The position numbers and the translations under genes were made by a program. From Cephalotus follicularis (Eukaryota > Streptophyta > Magnoliopsida > Oxalidales > Cephalotaceae), in assembly GCA_001972305.1 (NCBI GenBank), contig BDDD01001592.1:149755-213754 (forward strand): a DNA stretch of 64,000 nt. The letters are read 5' to 3'. A model generated the notes under the pieces. It was given only the letters and a program-made list of their open reading frames with translations. It was not told the origin of the DNA and searched no databases. This document shows positions 1 to 12,238 of this stretch, piece by piece (the first letter of the stretch is position 1; every line of letters starts with the position of its first letter).

Positions 1-2295
1 AGGAAGAAGGAATTGGCAAGTAAAGTGTAGCAATCTAGAATTTAAGAAGAAGGAAGCAATCTCCGTTTTCAACCTTACCCCAGGTAGGTTGCTTCATATC
101 CGAGCGCCTACCAGCTTTTATGTGTGTTTGTGATTGCTGTATATGTTGCCTGTTTGTTGTAGGGTTGATTTTATTATTTGTTTGTGCTTGGTATGATTAT
201 GTGCTTATTGTCTGTGTATGGTGAGCCATTGTGAGTATTAGAAATTATATGATTACTGCTTGGACAAACACGTGCGCAATTGTGCTCCTGGACAAGTGAC
301 CCTACACATCATTGTTGCATACCTTTGGCTTACTCCCTTATGCGCACAAGATACGTGCGTTTCGTCCCTGGCTTGCATCTCTATACGAACGAACAGTACG
401 TCTCACACGAGGATGCCATGGGTAGAAGATGACGTGGTGGAGTTGAGCTCCCTTGGCCATGCGTCCATGCATGGCGACTGGTCGCGCCCTCCCCTGCAAG
501 CGCCGAGATCCCTTCATCACCGGCGAGCAAAGATCATGTGTCCAAGGCATGAAATGCATGTCGCTGAGGAGCCAAGACGCACTGCGTATGCGCCTGGGAA
601 GAATGACAGTGGAGACGATTCCCGAGGTGACATGCTCGGGGAGACGATGCCCAAGGTGATGACGCCAAGGAGACTTGAGCTCGTGGTGATGATGCCAGGG
701 AAGGCATGCGCCCGAGGACAGGTAATGCCAGGGAAGGCCTGAGCCGGGGAAGTGCGATGCCGGGCAGCTATGCCCGAGCTCCCCTGCCATGCTCAGGCAC
801 CATGGATGATAAACCAGAAGAGCTGTGCCGGGGATGCCAATGCCAGGGGTGCCATACGCTGCGTACCAGTGCCTGAAGAGCCGTCCATGGCTCTCCCCGG
901 CCATGCGTGTCCACATACACCCATCGTGAGCTCCCCTATCACGATCCGAGCACGCCTGCGTTGTCCCCTGGCATGCATCTTCAGTATGCGCTCACCAGGT
1001 AAGGCAAGGATATATGAAGACACATGAGTCCCCCGGCGTACAAACCTTACATGCTTCCTTGGCATGTGCGGGTACATGCATGTGCTCGTGAGGAGAGGAA
1101 GATGATATGTATGTGCAAGCATCCCCAGGCTGGCGCTTAAGTGGTAAATGGCCACCTTGCATGCGCCATGCATGCGCTGGGACGTGGCCTTGTGCATGGG
1201 AAGACACCATGCACTCCTTATGCCCAGGACATGTTAAAGGAAAGAAGGGAGAATAGGAAAGGAAATAAATATGATAAATGAAATGGAAATAAGTAAAGGT
1301 AATTGTTATGCATGCGCTATACACACTTAGAGGTGAACCTTGCGCATGGAAAATGCCATGCACAATGGTGAGCCCTCGTCTGGCTAAAGAAATGAACTTA
1401 GAATGCTAAAGGAATAAAAGGGAAATAATTAAAGGAAGGAAATAGAATTAGAAAATGGAATGAAAAAGGAAAAGACTTAGATAGATGGTCCCAGGCTAGT
1501 GAGCCCAACAGGGGAGAATTCCACCGAGCAGGTGAGCCCAAGGGGTGAACTCCGTAAGGCTGGTGATCTTGGGCGAATCCGTCAATGGTGAACCTATGGG
1601 TGAATTCCGCCAGAGCTGGTGATCCAAAGGGTGAACAGTAGAGCAGGTGAGCAAATGGTGAATTCCGCTCAGCAGGTGAACCTGGAGGAGAATACCGTGG
1701 GCTGGTGAGCCTAAATGTGAACCTTGTACACTGACCAGACCATAGGATGACCGGACTAGACTCCTCTGTATTATTGATTAATATGTATGGTTTGAGTACA
1801 GTAGTCCGAGGATAAAGGATGATGGTTTCTATGTAAGGATGTTATTTTATGTTTTGAGATCTGCATTCATGGTAGGCATGCATATTTATTTCTCCTCTGC
1901 ATTTATTGTTGTTCCTTTGGTATGTGCCCGTATATGTGGTAACCTACACAACCCTAGGGGTTGCTGACCCATTCTTTTGAATGGGCCAGGTACAGGAACA
2001 TGTAGTGGTGGCACATCGCAATAGCGGCAAGGATAAAGAGTGAAGTAAGCTCCTCCTCCTCGATAGTGCGCTTTATGATTGGATTCTCAAGAATAAATCA
2101 TGTATTATTTTATCTGCTGGTTGTAGCAGTGTATTTTAATTGTTTCGAACTGGGTCTGTATATCCACACATTAAATAAAGGATTATGTTTATGATTTATT
2201 TATGTTTTAATTATTTTATTATTTATGGTGATGATGATTGTACGGATTGCCACGTGTCGAGTCATGGGGCCCAACCCACAGTTCGGGGCCTGACA
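1..2295 (+). mobile_element. Long LTR of family C, copy 1 (left end outside window)
   Basis: This is the right-hand 2.3 kb of a long LTR that also occurs at 8138-10696 (inverted) and 44586-47147 (direct). By comparison with the third copy about 0.5 kb lies left of the window. It ends in CCTGACA at 2295, next to sequence of a Sirevirus LTR, so it inserted into that LTR. The first 1.3 kb is GC-rich with many ATGCC/GGCATG words, followed by a 27-28 bp minisatellite and a conserved AT-rich tail. The end sequence and LTR length above 2 kb recall Tekay/Del-type Ty3/gypsy LTRs, but no internal region is present to prove the lineage. Long open frames at 260-1363 are compositional and differ between copies. 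Confidence 0.85.
1490..1735 (+). repeat. 27-28 bp minisatellite inside LTR-C copy 1
   Basis: Imperfect tandem units of the type GCAGGTGAGCCCAAGGGGTG followed by AACTCCG repeat about eight times. The same array is at 46355-46590 and inverted at 8695-8935, so it belongs to the LTR family and is not a local expansion. Confidence 0.75.
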
Positions 2296-2997
2296 AAACC
2301 AGCCGACTGTCAACATTTTTAGCCGACTGCCTGCACCAACGGCTATAAGTTGAAATACGCGCCATCGACTCCAGCTGACTGTCTAGGAAATCCAGCCGAC
2401 TAGATTATGCATGACTTTAAAAAATAGATCCGTTGGAACACATCTTCATAAACCAAAGTGAGGTATCTTTCTCCGTGATCAAGCACGAGAATATAAAAAT
2501 CATTCAAGGCAACTCAAACTACATACTCAATACTCACAATACCAAAAGAGAAGATATTCAAGCTATTTCATACATTACAAAGCATTTATTTGTACAATCT
2601 CTAATCATTAGAAACTTTGTTCACATTGAGCTAATTGTAAACAAATTCATTGTGAATTTGTAATCCATCAAACACTATCAATTACTTGTAAACAAGAGAG
2701 GTTGTCTCTTGTATAGCTCGAAGGGAGCAATCTTGTATCCGCTTGATTGGAGCGAAAGTCGTTGAAGCTCAGTTGGAGTTTCAAGCCCGGATTGGGGCAT
2801 ACTAGTGAAATACTCAAGGGGAGGTCTTGGGGAGTGGACGTAGGCGGTTTGTCGAACCACTATATATTTGTTTGCAACTCTCTCAACCCTACACTCTTTA
2901 AATTTCCGCATTTGAGTGATTGTGTTTGAATTGTTTCTAAGACATTTGCTAGTTTAATTTTTATAAGTCTATTCACCCCCCCTCTAGACTTCCTACA
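2296..2997 (+). mobile_element. 5' LTR remainder of Sirevirus copy 1
   Basis: This is the 3' part of the LTR, ending in CCCCCCTCTAGACTTCCTACA. It carries CAGCCGACTG-type palindromes at 2300-2400 and matches the LTR of copy 2 at 35403-36673 in reverse. LTR-C copy 1 interrupts its left side at 2295. Confidence 0.85.
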
Positions 2998-2998
2998 A

Positions 2999-3014
2999 TT
3001 GGTATCAGAACTTG
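2999..3014 (+). other. Primer binding site, initiator tRNA-Met type
   Basis: TTGGTATCAGAACTTG follows the LTR end directly. TGGTATCAGAGC is the usual copia primer site complementary to the 3' end of initiator tRNA-Met; here GAGC reads GAAC, a single transition. Confidence 0.85.
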
Positions 3015-3056
3015 TGTGCTCATTTTTTTAAAGATTAACATCTTGAGTTAAAGATC

Positions 3057-4707
3057 ATGGCATCCACTAGCATGAATAATCAAACTAGAAACCATGACGA
3101 TGTCTCCGAATTTAAGGTACCATTTTTTAGTGGTGATGATTTTCCCTATTGAAAAAATCGTATGGAGATTTACCTTAAGTCTAGAGACTTCAAGAAATGG
3201 CTTAGTGTTAAAAATGGTCCTCACGTCCCTATAAAAATAAATGATAAAAATGAATACATTGCTAAGACCGAAGATGAATGGGATGATGATGATTTCAAAA
3301 AATTGACCATAGATAACAAATGCTTGAATATTTTGTTTGTTTCTTTAGATAAAACTGAATATAATCTTGTTAGAAGATGCACCTCCGCACATGAAGTGTG
3401 GAAATTGCTCATTCTCACCCATGAGGGTACCGAGCAAGTTAAAAATGCCAAACTTGCCTTGCTAAATAGAGACTATGAGTTGTTTAAGATGCAACCAAAC
3501 AAATCAATAAAAAATTTATATATTCATTTACTTGATATCACTAATGCTCTTCTTGTCCTTGGTAAGGTTTTTGGCAAAAATGAACTTTTTAGAAAATTTC
3601 TTGGGTGCCTTAATGATGAATGGGAACCAAAGGTCACGGCAATTGAAGAATCAAAGGACCTAAAGGTTATGGAGATTGAAGAACTACTTGGCTCTCTCAT
3701 GAACCATGATGTGAAATTGAATAAGAAATCAACCAACCTTGTGGAGAAAAAGCCTCAAGAAGAGAGGAGGAAATATATTGCTCTCAAAAATACTCACAAA
3801 GAAGAAATCTCTAGTGACGAGGAGCTAGAAGAAGAAGATTACGTCCTCTTTGCAAAACGATTCACAAAATTCACAAAGATGAATAAAACTAGACGTTTTC
3901 TAAAGAAAAACCCCAACAAGGGAAAAGGAAGCAAGATGGATCCTCCTACTTGTTTTGAGTGCAACAAACCGAGACACATCAAGGTGGATTTTCCTCAATT
4001 GAAGAAGAAGAAGCTCTTCAAGAAGAAAGCTCTCAAAGCATGGCACTTAAGTGATGATGACTCTTCCGATGATAAAGTCACCGAGCAAGTTGCCAACCTT
4101 TGCTTCATGGCATCGAGTGACAACGAGGAAAGCGATAATGAGGTAGACGATTCTTATACCTTTGGTGAATTACAATTTGAATTTGATGAATTGATTATAG
4201 AATTTAAAAAAGAAATTCTCTCAACACTCGTCACTTAAGAAAAATGTGGCTAGCATTGAAAATGAGAAGGACTTGCTTGTTATTTAAAATGAGCAATTAA
4301 AAAATGATATTAGCCTTTTGAAAAATGATATTGCTAAAAAGGATGTTTGTGTTGTTAAACCTACTTCTTGTGACAATGTTGATCTAGAAAAGGAAGTAGA
4401 AACTCTTAAAGAGAAAAATGTGAACCTAGAAAAATCCTTTAGCAAATTCACATTAGGGAGCATGAAATTAGAAGAAATGCTTGCTATCCAAAGACCTTAC
4501 CTTGATAAAACCGGTATAGGTTATGCCCTCTTAGAGGTTAAGACAAAATTAAAAAACACTAAAATAAGACCTTATTGCACATATTGTCATAAGGTAGGAC
4601 ATGTTGTTGGTAAATGTTTTAAAAAGATTGCTCATTATCATTCTCATGCTAGACATTCTCCACATCACAATGCTATTATATTTAGACAAATTTGGGTTCC
4701 TAAATGA
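3057..4707 (+). pseudogene. gag: Sirevirus gag, copy 1
   Basis: Gag forms the capsid that packages the retrotransposon RNA. The start at 3057 lies 60 bp after the primer site. A TGA at 3150 replaces the Trp of the conserved FPYW motif in the UBN2-type N-terminal domain, and the frame then runs to 4238. A CX2CX4H zinc knuckle near 3952 has lost its last Cys; a second knuckle with intact C-C-H-C residues lies near 4575-4617 in another frame, so at least one indel separates the parts. A coiled-coil, Glu/Lys-rich stretch lies between. Its remnant in copy 2 is at 41401-41816. Two zinc knuckles fit a Sirevirus gag. Confidence 0.85.
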
Positions 4708-5482
4708 ACTATAAAACAAAAATGTAACTTTAATGGACCCAATAAACAATGGTTACCAAGATCAAAATCGTGTGACATTTTTGTAGGTGGAAAGATGTTT
4801 GAGAGCAAACCACAAGGAGGAAGAACCATGGTACGTGGATAGCGGTTGCTCAAAGCACATGACCGGTGACAAAAGCCTCTTCTTTGAACTTAAAGAAATT
4901 GATGGAGGAAATGTCACATTTAGAGACAACAACAAAACCAAGATTGTTGGTATTGGCTCAATAGGTAACGAATTCAATATCTTGATTGAAAATGTATCTT
5001 ATATTGTAGGCCTTAAACATAATTTGCTTAGTGTTAGCCAATTGTGTAATAAAGGATATAAAGTTAATTTTGAATCATCTCTTTGTCACATTATTGACAC
5101 TAGCACCAATGATGTAAAGTTTGTTGGTCATAGGCAAGAAAATGTGTATGTTGTGTATTTAAAAGAAATGTTTTCCAAAAATGTTTGTTTTAATGCAAGT
5201 ATAAATGATAAATGGCTTTGGCATAGACGTTTGGGTCATGCTAGCATGGATGTTCTAGCAAAACTTTCCAGAAAAGGTTTAGTCATTGGTTTGCCTAAAA
5301 TGAAATTTGATAATGACAAACTATGTAATGCTTGTGCACAAGGCAAACAAACAAGAACTTCTTTTAAAACAAAAAATGTTGTTTCAACTACAAGAAATTT
5401 ACAACTCTTGCACATTGACTTGTTTGGACCAACAATAACTCTAAGCATTGGAGGTAAACAATATGGCCTTGTTATTGTAGAT

Positions 5483-5779
5483 TGTGTTCGACATATTCAA
5501 TTCCATAGGATCTTTATAATCTCTAACAATTAAGAAATAAGATTAACCGCTCTGATACCAATTGAAATAAAACACTCTTGCAATATACAAGAGGGGGGGT
5601 GAATTGAATATTGAGGAATATGCGGAAATTTAAAAACTTTAAATTTAAAGAGATACTTCTTTTTCTGCAGATGGCATTTAGACTTTGATATTCAACTTGT
5701 AATTCCTTGCACATCAAGTAACTTAGTTAGATGCAAATATGTTATCATCAAAACAAGGATTGGGACTTAATCGTCAACA
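5483..5779 (-). mobile_element. 297-bp single-LTR mini-insertion (LTR-B plus leader)
   Basis: The insertion sits in the integrase of Sirevirus copy 1 and is flanked by a perfect 5-bp duplication TAGAT (5478-5482, 5780-5784). On the - strand it begins TGTTGACGATTAAG, as the LTR at 13296 does, but lacks that LTR's palindrome-rich centre. It then runs through an LTR end, a TTGGTATCAGAGC primer site and about 65 bp of leader, and stops in ACACA. It therefore has one LTR, not two. Confidence 0.85.
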
Positions 5780-8137
5780 TAGATGATTACTCTAGATTTA
5801 CTTGGGTTATATTTTTAACTTTAAAGAGTGATGCTTTAGATTCTTTCATTAAATTTGGTAGACGAATTCAAAATGAAAGGAGTCTATCTATTATAAGCAT
5901 TCGTAGTGATCACGGAAAAGAATTTGAAAACCTTGGTTTTAAAATTTTTTGTGATGAACTTGGAATTCACCATAATTTTTCGGCTCCTAGAACTCCTCAA
6001 CAAAATGGTGTTGTTGAAATGAGGAATTGAGCTTTAGAAGAAATGGGGAGAACCATGCTTTGTGAAAACAATTTACCTAAATATCTTTGGGCCGAAACCG
6101 TGAATACGCATGCTATATAATAAATAGAGTAATGATTTGTTCTATTTTAAAGAAAACCCCATATGAGGTTTTTAATTAAAGGAAACCAAATGTTAGTCAT
6201 TTAAAACCATTTGGTTGCAAAGTTTTTATTTTGAACAATGGGAAAGATAATCTTGGTAAATTCGATGCCAAGAGTGATGAAGGAATATTTTTAGGCTACT
6301 CTTTAAATTCGAAAGCTTATATAGTATTCAATAAGAGAACTTTAATTATTGAAGAATATATTCATGTCTTATTTGAAGAGTCTAATAGTGCTCCGAAAAA
6401 AGGAGATGATGTTGATGATGTAGGTATCATAGACCAATTGGAAGGCTTGGACATCTCCAAAGATAATGTTGAAGTTGACAAAATTGAAAAAGAAGGTGTA
6501 CATGAAGAAGAACTCCAACAAATTCAAATCACCAAGGAGCCCGTAGCAAGAAGAGAAAGAGAGTATGTTAAAGACAACAAGGTAATCGGTAATCCTACCG
6601 AAGGGGTAAGAACTTGTTCCTCTCTTAGGGAGTATTGCGATAATGTAGCTTTCATTTCTAATATTGAACCCAAAAATGTTTTTGATGCTTTAAAAGATGA
6701 TTTTTGGATTGTGGTCATGCAAGATGAACTAAACCAATTTGAAAAGAGTAATGTTTGGTCCTTAGTTCCTAGGCCTAAAAATCAATCCACCATTGGAACA
6801 AAATGGATTTTTCGAAACAAAATGGATGAAAATGGGTTGGTTCGAAATAAAGCTAGATTAGTTGCACAAGGGTATAGTCAAGAAGAAGGCATTGACTATG
6901 ATGAAACCTTTGCTCCCGTAGCTAGATTAGAAACTATTAGATTATTAATGGCCTTTGCATGTTTTAAAGGTTTTAAATTGCATCAAATGGATGTTAAAAG
7001 TGCCTTTTTAAATGGCATTATAATTGAAAACGTGCACTTTCCAAATCATGTTTTTAAATTGTCAAAAGCTCTCTATGGCTTAAAACAAGCACCAAGAGCT
7101 TGGTATGAAAGATTTTCAAAATTTCTCTTGAAAAATGATTTTAAAAGAGGTATAGTTGACAAAACTATTTTTGTAAAAACCAAGCTTGAGGACATTTTAA
7201 TCATGCAAATTTAGGTTGATGATATTATTTTCGGTTCTACTAATGATTCTCTTTGCGTTGAGTTTGCTAACATTATGTAAGGTGAATTCGAGATGAGTAT
7301 GATGGGTGAACTCAAGTACTTCCTTGGATTTCAAATTTCTCAAGGAAATGAAGGCACCTTCATCAACCAATCCAAGTACATAAAAGACCTACTCAAACGT
7401 TTTGGAATGGAGAACTCAAATCCTTGCAAGACTCCAATGAGTACTACTACCAAACTCGACAAAGATGAGAATGGTAAAGAGGTAGATCAAAAACTTTATA
7501 AAAGCATGATACGATCTCTTTTTTATCTTACCGCAAGTAGACCGGACATAATGTTTAGTGTGTGTCTTTGTACTAGATTTCAATCTTCTCCTAAAGAAAC
7601 TCACATAATTGCGGTTAAGCGAATCTTTAGATATCTTGCATATACTCCTTTACTTGGTTTATTTTATTCGAAAGATTCATTGTTTAACTTGCATGCTTTT
7701 TCCGATGCCGATTATGGTGGTTGTAGATTAGATAGAAAGAGCACAAGTGACACTTACCAATTTCTTGGCAACTCTTTAGTGTCTTGGTTTTCAAAAAAAC
7801 AAAATAGTGTTGCTCTTTCCACCACCGAAGCTGAATATGTAGCGATGGGTAGTTGTTGTGCACAAGTATTGTGGTTAAAACAAAAACTTCATGATTTTGG
7901 CATATGCATTGATAATGTGTACATAAAATGTGATAATACTAGTGCCATAAATTTAAGTAAAAATCCTGTTCAACACTCTAAGACAAAACATATTGAAATT
8001 CGACATCACTTCCTTAGAGATCATGTTGAAAAAGGTGACATTTTGCTTGAATATATTGACACTTTGAATCAAGTTGCAGATATTTTTACCAAGCCATTGG
8101 ACAATGAAAGGTTCTGCACTTTGCGAAGGGAGTTAGG

Positions 8138-10696
8138 TGTCACGCCCCGAACCGTGGGATGGGCCACACGACTCGACACATGGTAATCCGTACAATCATC
8201 ATCATTATTAATCATAAAAAAAATTTAAAACTTAAACATGAACATAATCATTTATTTAATGTGTGAATATACAGACCCAGTTCAATACATCATAAATGCA
8301 CTGCTATAGACCAACAGAAATAAAATAAATACATAATTTATTCTTCGGGAATCCAACCATAAAGCGTACTGCCGAGGAGGAGGAACTTACCGCACTCTTT
8401 ATCCTTGTCGCTGCTGCGATGTGCCACCACTACCTGTTCCTGTACTTGGCCCATTCAAAAGAATAGGTAAGCAACCCTGAGGGTTGTGTAGGTCACCACA
8501 TATACGGGCACATACCAGAGGAACAAACAATACAAGCAGAGGAGATATATAATAAATATGCACGCTTACATGAATGCAGATCACAACCCATAACATAACC
8601 TTTATCATCCTTTGTCCTCGAACTGCTCTACTCAAACCATACATATCACATACAGAGGAGTCTAGTCCGGTCATCCTATGGTCTTGTCAATATACAAGGT
8701 TCACCTTTAGGCTCACCAGCCTGCGGAATTCTCCTCCAGGTTCACCTGCTGAGTGGAATTCTCCCTTTGCTCACCTGCACTGCGGTTCACCCTTTGGATC
8801 ACCAGCTTTGGCGGAATTCACCTTTAGGTTCACCATTAGCGGATTAGCCCTAGGATCACCAGCCTCGTGGTATTCACCCCTTGGGTTCACCTGCTTGGCG
8901 GAATTATCCCCAGTTGGCTCTCCTGTCTGGAATCATCTTTATAATTCTCTTCCTATTTTCATTTCATTCATTATTCTCATTTCCCTTCTCATTTCCATGT
9001 AACCTTTTTCTCCATAAACACGTCCAGGTATAAGAGGAACATGGTACCATTCCATGCCCACTACCCACGTCGAACGCCTGCATGCGCATGCAAAATTTAG
9101 CGCCTCATCATGCAGGGATAATATGCATAGCGCATGTAGGAGCTATTACCCATTTCTTAATGCGCACAAGGAATTACTTGTGAACCGCACTGCAGCTCGT
9201 TCTGGTATGTGCGCAACAAAGGGTGTAGCTTCACCCATGGCATAAGGCACCCCTGGTGCGACACCCAGCTTCCTATGGCGCATCACCACAGCTCCTCTGG
9301 CATGTCCAGGTCACATGCAGAGCAGTGGAGAGCTATGGAGGCGCCTCTGGCATTCGCCAGGAGAGAGAGAGCTATGGTAGGAGGTGTCGCCCGCATTATC
9401 GAGCTCGGGCCCGTAGCAGTGGCACCTCGAGCATGGAAGCTCGGCACCATGGTAACTCAGCTCCTCAGTACCACATCTCCCCAGGCACCGCAGTTATGCT
9501 CGGCGCATTTCCAATATGTCTGCTCTGCACTTACTACTTTTGGCGCCATGGCAAGGAAGAGATGGGCATCTCACCACGGCACCACGGGCAGGGCAGAGGA
9601 GCTCGGCGTCATGCATAGTAGGCTATGGACGCATGCCTGGTGAGCATGGACAGTGGAGCTCAGCCTGGCTGCTCAGGCATGGCAGCAGCTCGGGCATGGT
9701 GGAGCTCAGCTCCTCAGCCCGGCACCTCTGGCATGGCAGCTCAGGCATGGTGGAGCTCGGGCATAGTGGAGCTCAGCTCCTCAGCCCGGCACCTCTGGCA
9801 TGGCAGCTCGGGCAAGGTAGCTCAGCTTCGCCACTGCATCTCTATGCCATCCTTGTGTGAAACGCATTGGTTGTGCGCATGGAATGGGGAGAAAGGGGCG
9901 ACCACGTGCATTACATGGCTTGGCTAATGACGCATATGTATATTTATATATAAATATATATACTCTAATTAGCATATTAATAATATATATATATGTATGT
10001 ATATATATGCAAACAATAAAACATCACACACAAGCAGCAAGCAGGGAGTGCACACAGCAATTCACACACAAACATGCTGGTAGGCACTCGGATATGGAGT
10101 AACCTACCTGAGGTAAAGGTTGAAAACGAAGATTTGCTTCCTTCCTCTTAATTTATGGATCTCCTTCCCGTCTGAGGTCTGCCACACAACTTAGCCTTGC
10201 CAAATCTTCTTCCTTGCACTAAGCCTTGCTCCCAGAGAATGGTATTTATACCATCAGAGTGCAGGGGACATGGGGCTACATGAACAACACCCATTTGTCT
10301 CCTTCTTCCCACTCTCTCATTCTCCCTAATTCTCTAGATAAATGGTGTGCAAGAAATGGCCAAAGTGTGTCTCACAGGCCTCATTCTCCTTTTATAAAAG
10401 CAAAAGAAGCATCCAGAATTCTTGAGAGAATTCTCACGGGTGCAGACCTTTTGCTGGGCTTGGGCCAGCCTCCACTCACTTGGACCAAATTAGACTTTCT
10501 ACAGTAAAGTCCAAAAATCCAATTATACCATTAAATCCAGCCCAAGAAGAAAAACATATTCTCTTTGACCCAAGTTCACAAATTATATTCTATTAAGGCC
10601 CAAATAATACATCATAAAATTCAGATCCAGCCCAAAAGGTGAAAAAATAATTACAAAGCCCAATAATAATATTTTATAATATTTATAGCTCTTACA
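8138..10696 (-). mobile_element. Solo LTR of family C, copy 2
   Basis: On the + strand it runs from TGTCACGCCCCG to CTCTTACA, 2559 bp, flanked by the perfect duplication TTAGG (8133-8137, 10697-10701). It is the inverted homologue of 44586-47147. It interrupts the last codons of the Sirevirus RNase H, whose reading frame resumes exactly after the right duplication. There is no internal region, so it is a solo LTR left by recombination between two LTRs. The GC-rich part (9050-9850) gives spurious long frames. Confidence 0.92.
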
Positions 10697-10924
10697 TTAG
10701 GTATGCAAAATCCCTCTTAATCTCATTATATGCACTTTTACGATGTTTAGATGATAATTGTGTGCTTTGATGTGTAAAATGCTTTTCAAACTTATGTCAT
10801 GCATCCAACATTGAGTATTTAACTCAATTAGATCAAATTGCTCAAGTACCTAAGTCACTATTAGTCTATAATAGCTGATTATGGTTTTACGAATCAAAGG
10901 GAAGCCCAATTTTTTGCATTTTCA

Positions 10925-11126
10925 AAATTCTGCAGAATCCAGCCGACTGGACTGACAATCCAGTCGACTGCCTAAACATCCAGCCGACTGACCATAAATG
11001 TCCAGTCAACTGGTGACACAGGAATCATGTTTATAAACTCGATTTTTCCCTCTTTCCTTCTATCTCTACTCTCTAAACCTGCCAAAACCCTTAACCCTCT
11101 CTCCAAACTTGCTCCATCCGATTTCT
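10925..11126 (+). promoter_or_regulatory. Putative internal promoter of the Sirevirus extra ORF, copy 1
   Basis: Four CAGCCGACTG/CAGTCGACTG-type palindromes (10938-11012) match those filling the LTR. They are followed by a TATA-like TTTATAAAC (about 11030) and a C/T-rich leader up to the ATG at 11127. The same order stands before the extra ORF in copy 2 (38088-38285). Promoter activity is inferred. Confidence 0.5.
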
Positions 11127-12238
11127 ATGGCATCCAAGAGAAGAAAGAGCTTAGGAACCAAGAACTTGCCACCATCTCAGCCAGCGAATGACTATGACGA
11201 CGACCTCTTTCTCTCCAAAGAGAATAAGACTAGGTATCACTCCGTTCTCAACTCTGTAAAATTACACAATGAAAAATGGATAGATAGAGATATCTTGGTC
11301 AGTAATATTGCTACTATTAGGTCTTGGCTTGAACAAATGAGATTGTTTGATTATTTGTGCTTATTACACATTATATACCCTAGGCTAGTCAAACTCTTTT
11401 ATGCAAACTTAGAAAATTCATCAACTTGTGTTGCAAAATCTTTTATTCTTGGAAATCCAGTCTCTATTACACCTGAACTAATTGCCGAAACCATAGGAAT
11501 CCATTGTTCCGGCATTACTCACTTCAATGAAATAGAGAAATCGGAGGCTTTAAGAATTTGCCTAGAACGCCCCGATTTTAATCTCATCATGACCGTGACT
11601 AGTGGTTAGCTCCCCATTGCCACACGCATTCTCCTGTTAATAGTCACCAACACTTTATTGCCTAGAGAAGGCTCGCATACACTCCCTTCCAAGCGAGACC
11701 TTAAACTTGTTGCTTGTATAAAAAATGGCACACTTGTGAACCTCCCCTACCTCATTATCAACCATATGCTGTCTAGACCACACCATATTTCATACCCTAT
11801 GCTTATTAGTAGGATCTTAGCATCCCTAAATCTTGACATTTCTGATGATGAGCACAAGGTCAAATCAAATCCCAAGCAACTTATTAACAAAGTCGGACTA
11901 AAGAGTTGCAATATTAAGCTTGAAGATGGTGTTTGGGTGAAAGCTGGTGGAAGAGCACCCGTGAGGGAACCGGGTGTGAGAGTGGGAGGAGATGGTGATG
12001 AAGAAGAAGAAGATGATGATGATGACGGTCAGCATTTTGAAATGAGACCGAAGTTGGAGGGAGTAGCAGCAGTGGCAGTATACCCACTTTGGAGTCTTTT
12101 CAGGCTCGGATAGACTTAGCTCAAGCTGACATTGAGTACATTAGAGGAAGAGTGGATCAAATTTATGAAGGTCAAGCCACTCTCATCCAAATGTTCCAAA
12201 ATGTCTTTCAGCAAAACCCTCCTCCCGGATCCTCATGA
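11127..12238 (+). pseudogene. Sirevirus extra sense ORF after pol, copy 1 (plant-transposon-protein-like)
   Basis: The start ATG (MASKRRK) aligns with the start in copy 2. One frame runs from 11127 to a TAG at 11607 and continues in frame to about 12060, where an indel shifts it to the frame that ends in TGA at 12236. The basic N-terminus is followed by a folded region containing FYANL and ITPELIAETIGI. That region resembles the widespread 'putative plant transposon protein' domain (recalled as Pfam Transposase_32; not searched). The C-terminus has an acidic Asp/Glu run and a short coiled coil (QARIDLAQADIEYI). The position is that of Sirevirus env-like genes, but no signal peptide or membrane segment is visible, so an envelope role is not supported. 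Function unknown. Confidence 0.65.

Larger units (their letters stand above)
4787..10720 (+). pseudogene. pol: Sirevirus pol, copy 1 (protease-integrase-RT-RNase H), interrupted twice
   Basis: The domains in order are: aspartic protease with D-S-G (near 4838); integrase HHCC finger (5220-5335) and DDE core with the Asp of HIDLFGP, the Asp of RSDHGKEF and the Glu of QQNGVVE; reverse transcriptase (6750-7300); RNase H with LSTTEAEY (7700-8135). The final eight codons lie at 10697-10720 beyond a solo LTR. Lesions include the 297-bp insertion after the integrase VIVD, TGA at 6028, loss of 11 codons in RT near 7023 relative to copy 2, a Tyr-to-stop change in YVDD (near 7212) and TAA at 7278. The pol frame is +1 relative to the upstream gag frame, as in copy 2. 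Confidence 0.88.

Noticed and set aside
260-1363. Several long overlapping open frames on both strands
   Set aside because: They lie in the GC-rich, repeat-rich core of LTR-C; the frames are not conserved in the other two copies and have low-complexity His/Pro/Met-rich translations.
1490-1735. Regularly spaced repeats that might suggest a CRISPR-like array
   Set aside because: Units are contiguous 27-28 bp minisatellite repeats without unique spacers, in a plant LTR.
2433-2929. Open frames in the Sirevirus 5' LTR
   Set aside because: They lie in LTR U5/R sequence, have no family and are not conserved as frames in copy 2.
9054-9975. Open frames of 60-144 codons in the inverted LTR-C
   Set aside because: Same compositional artefact as in copy 1; frames open in all phases and no conserved protein.
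11127-12238. Extra ORF as a retroviral envelope
   Set aside because: No signal peptide, membrane span, cleavage site or glycosylation-rich ectodomain is visible; only its position is env-like.
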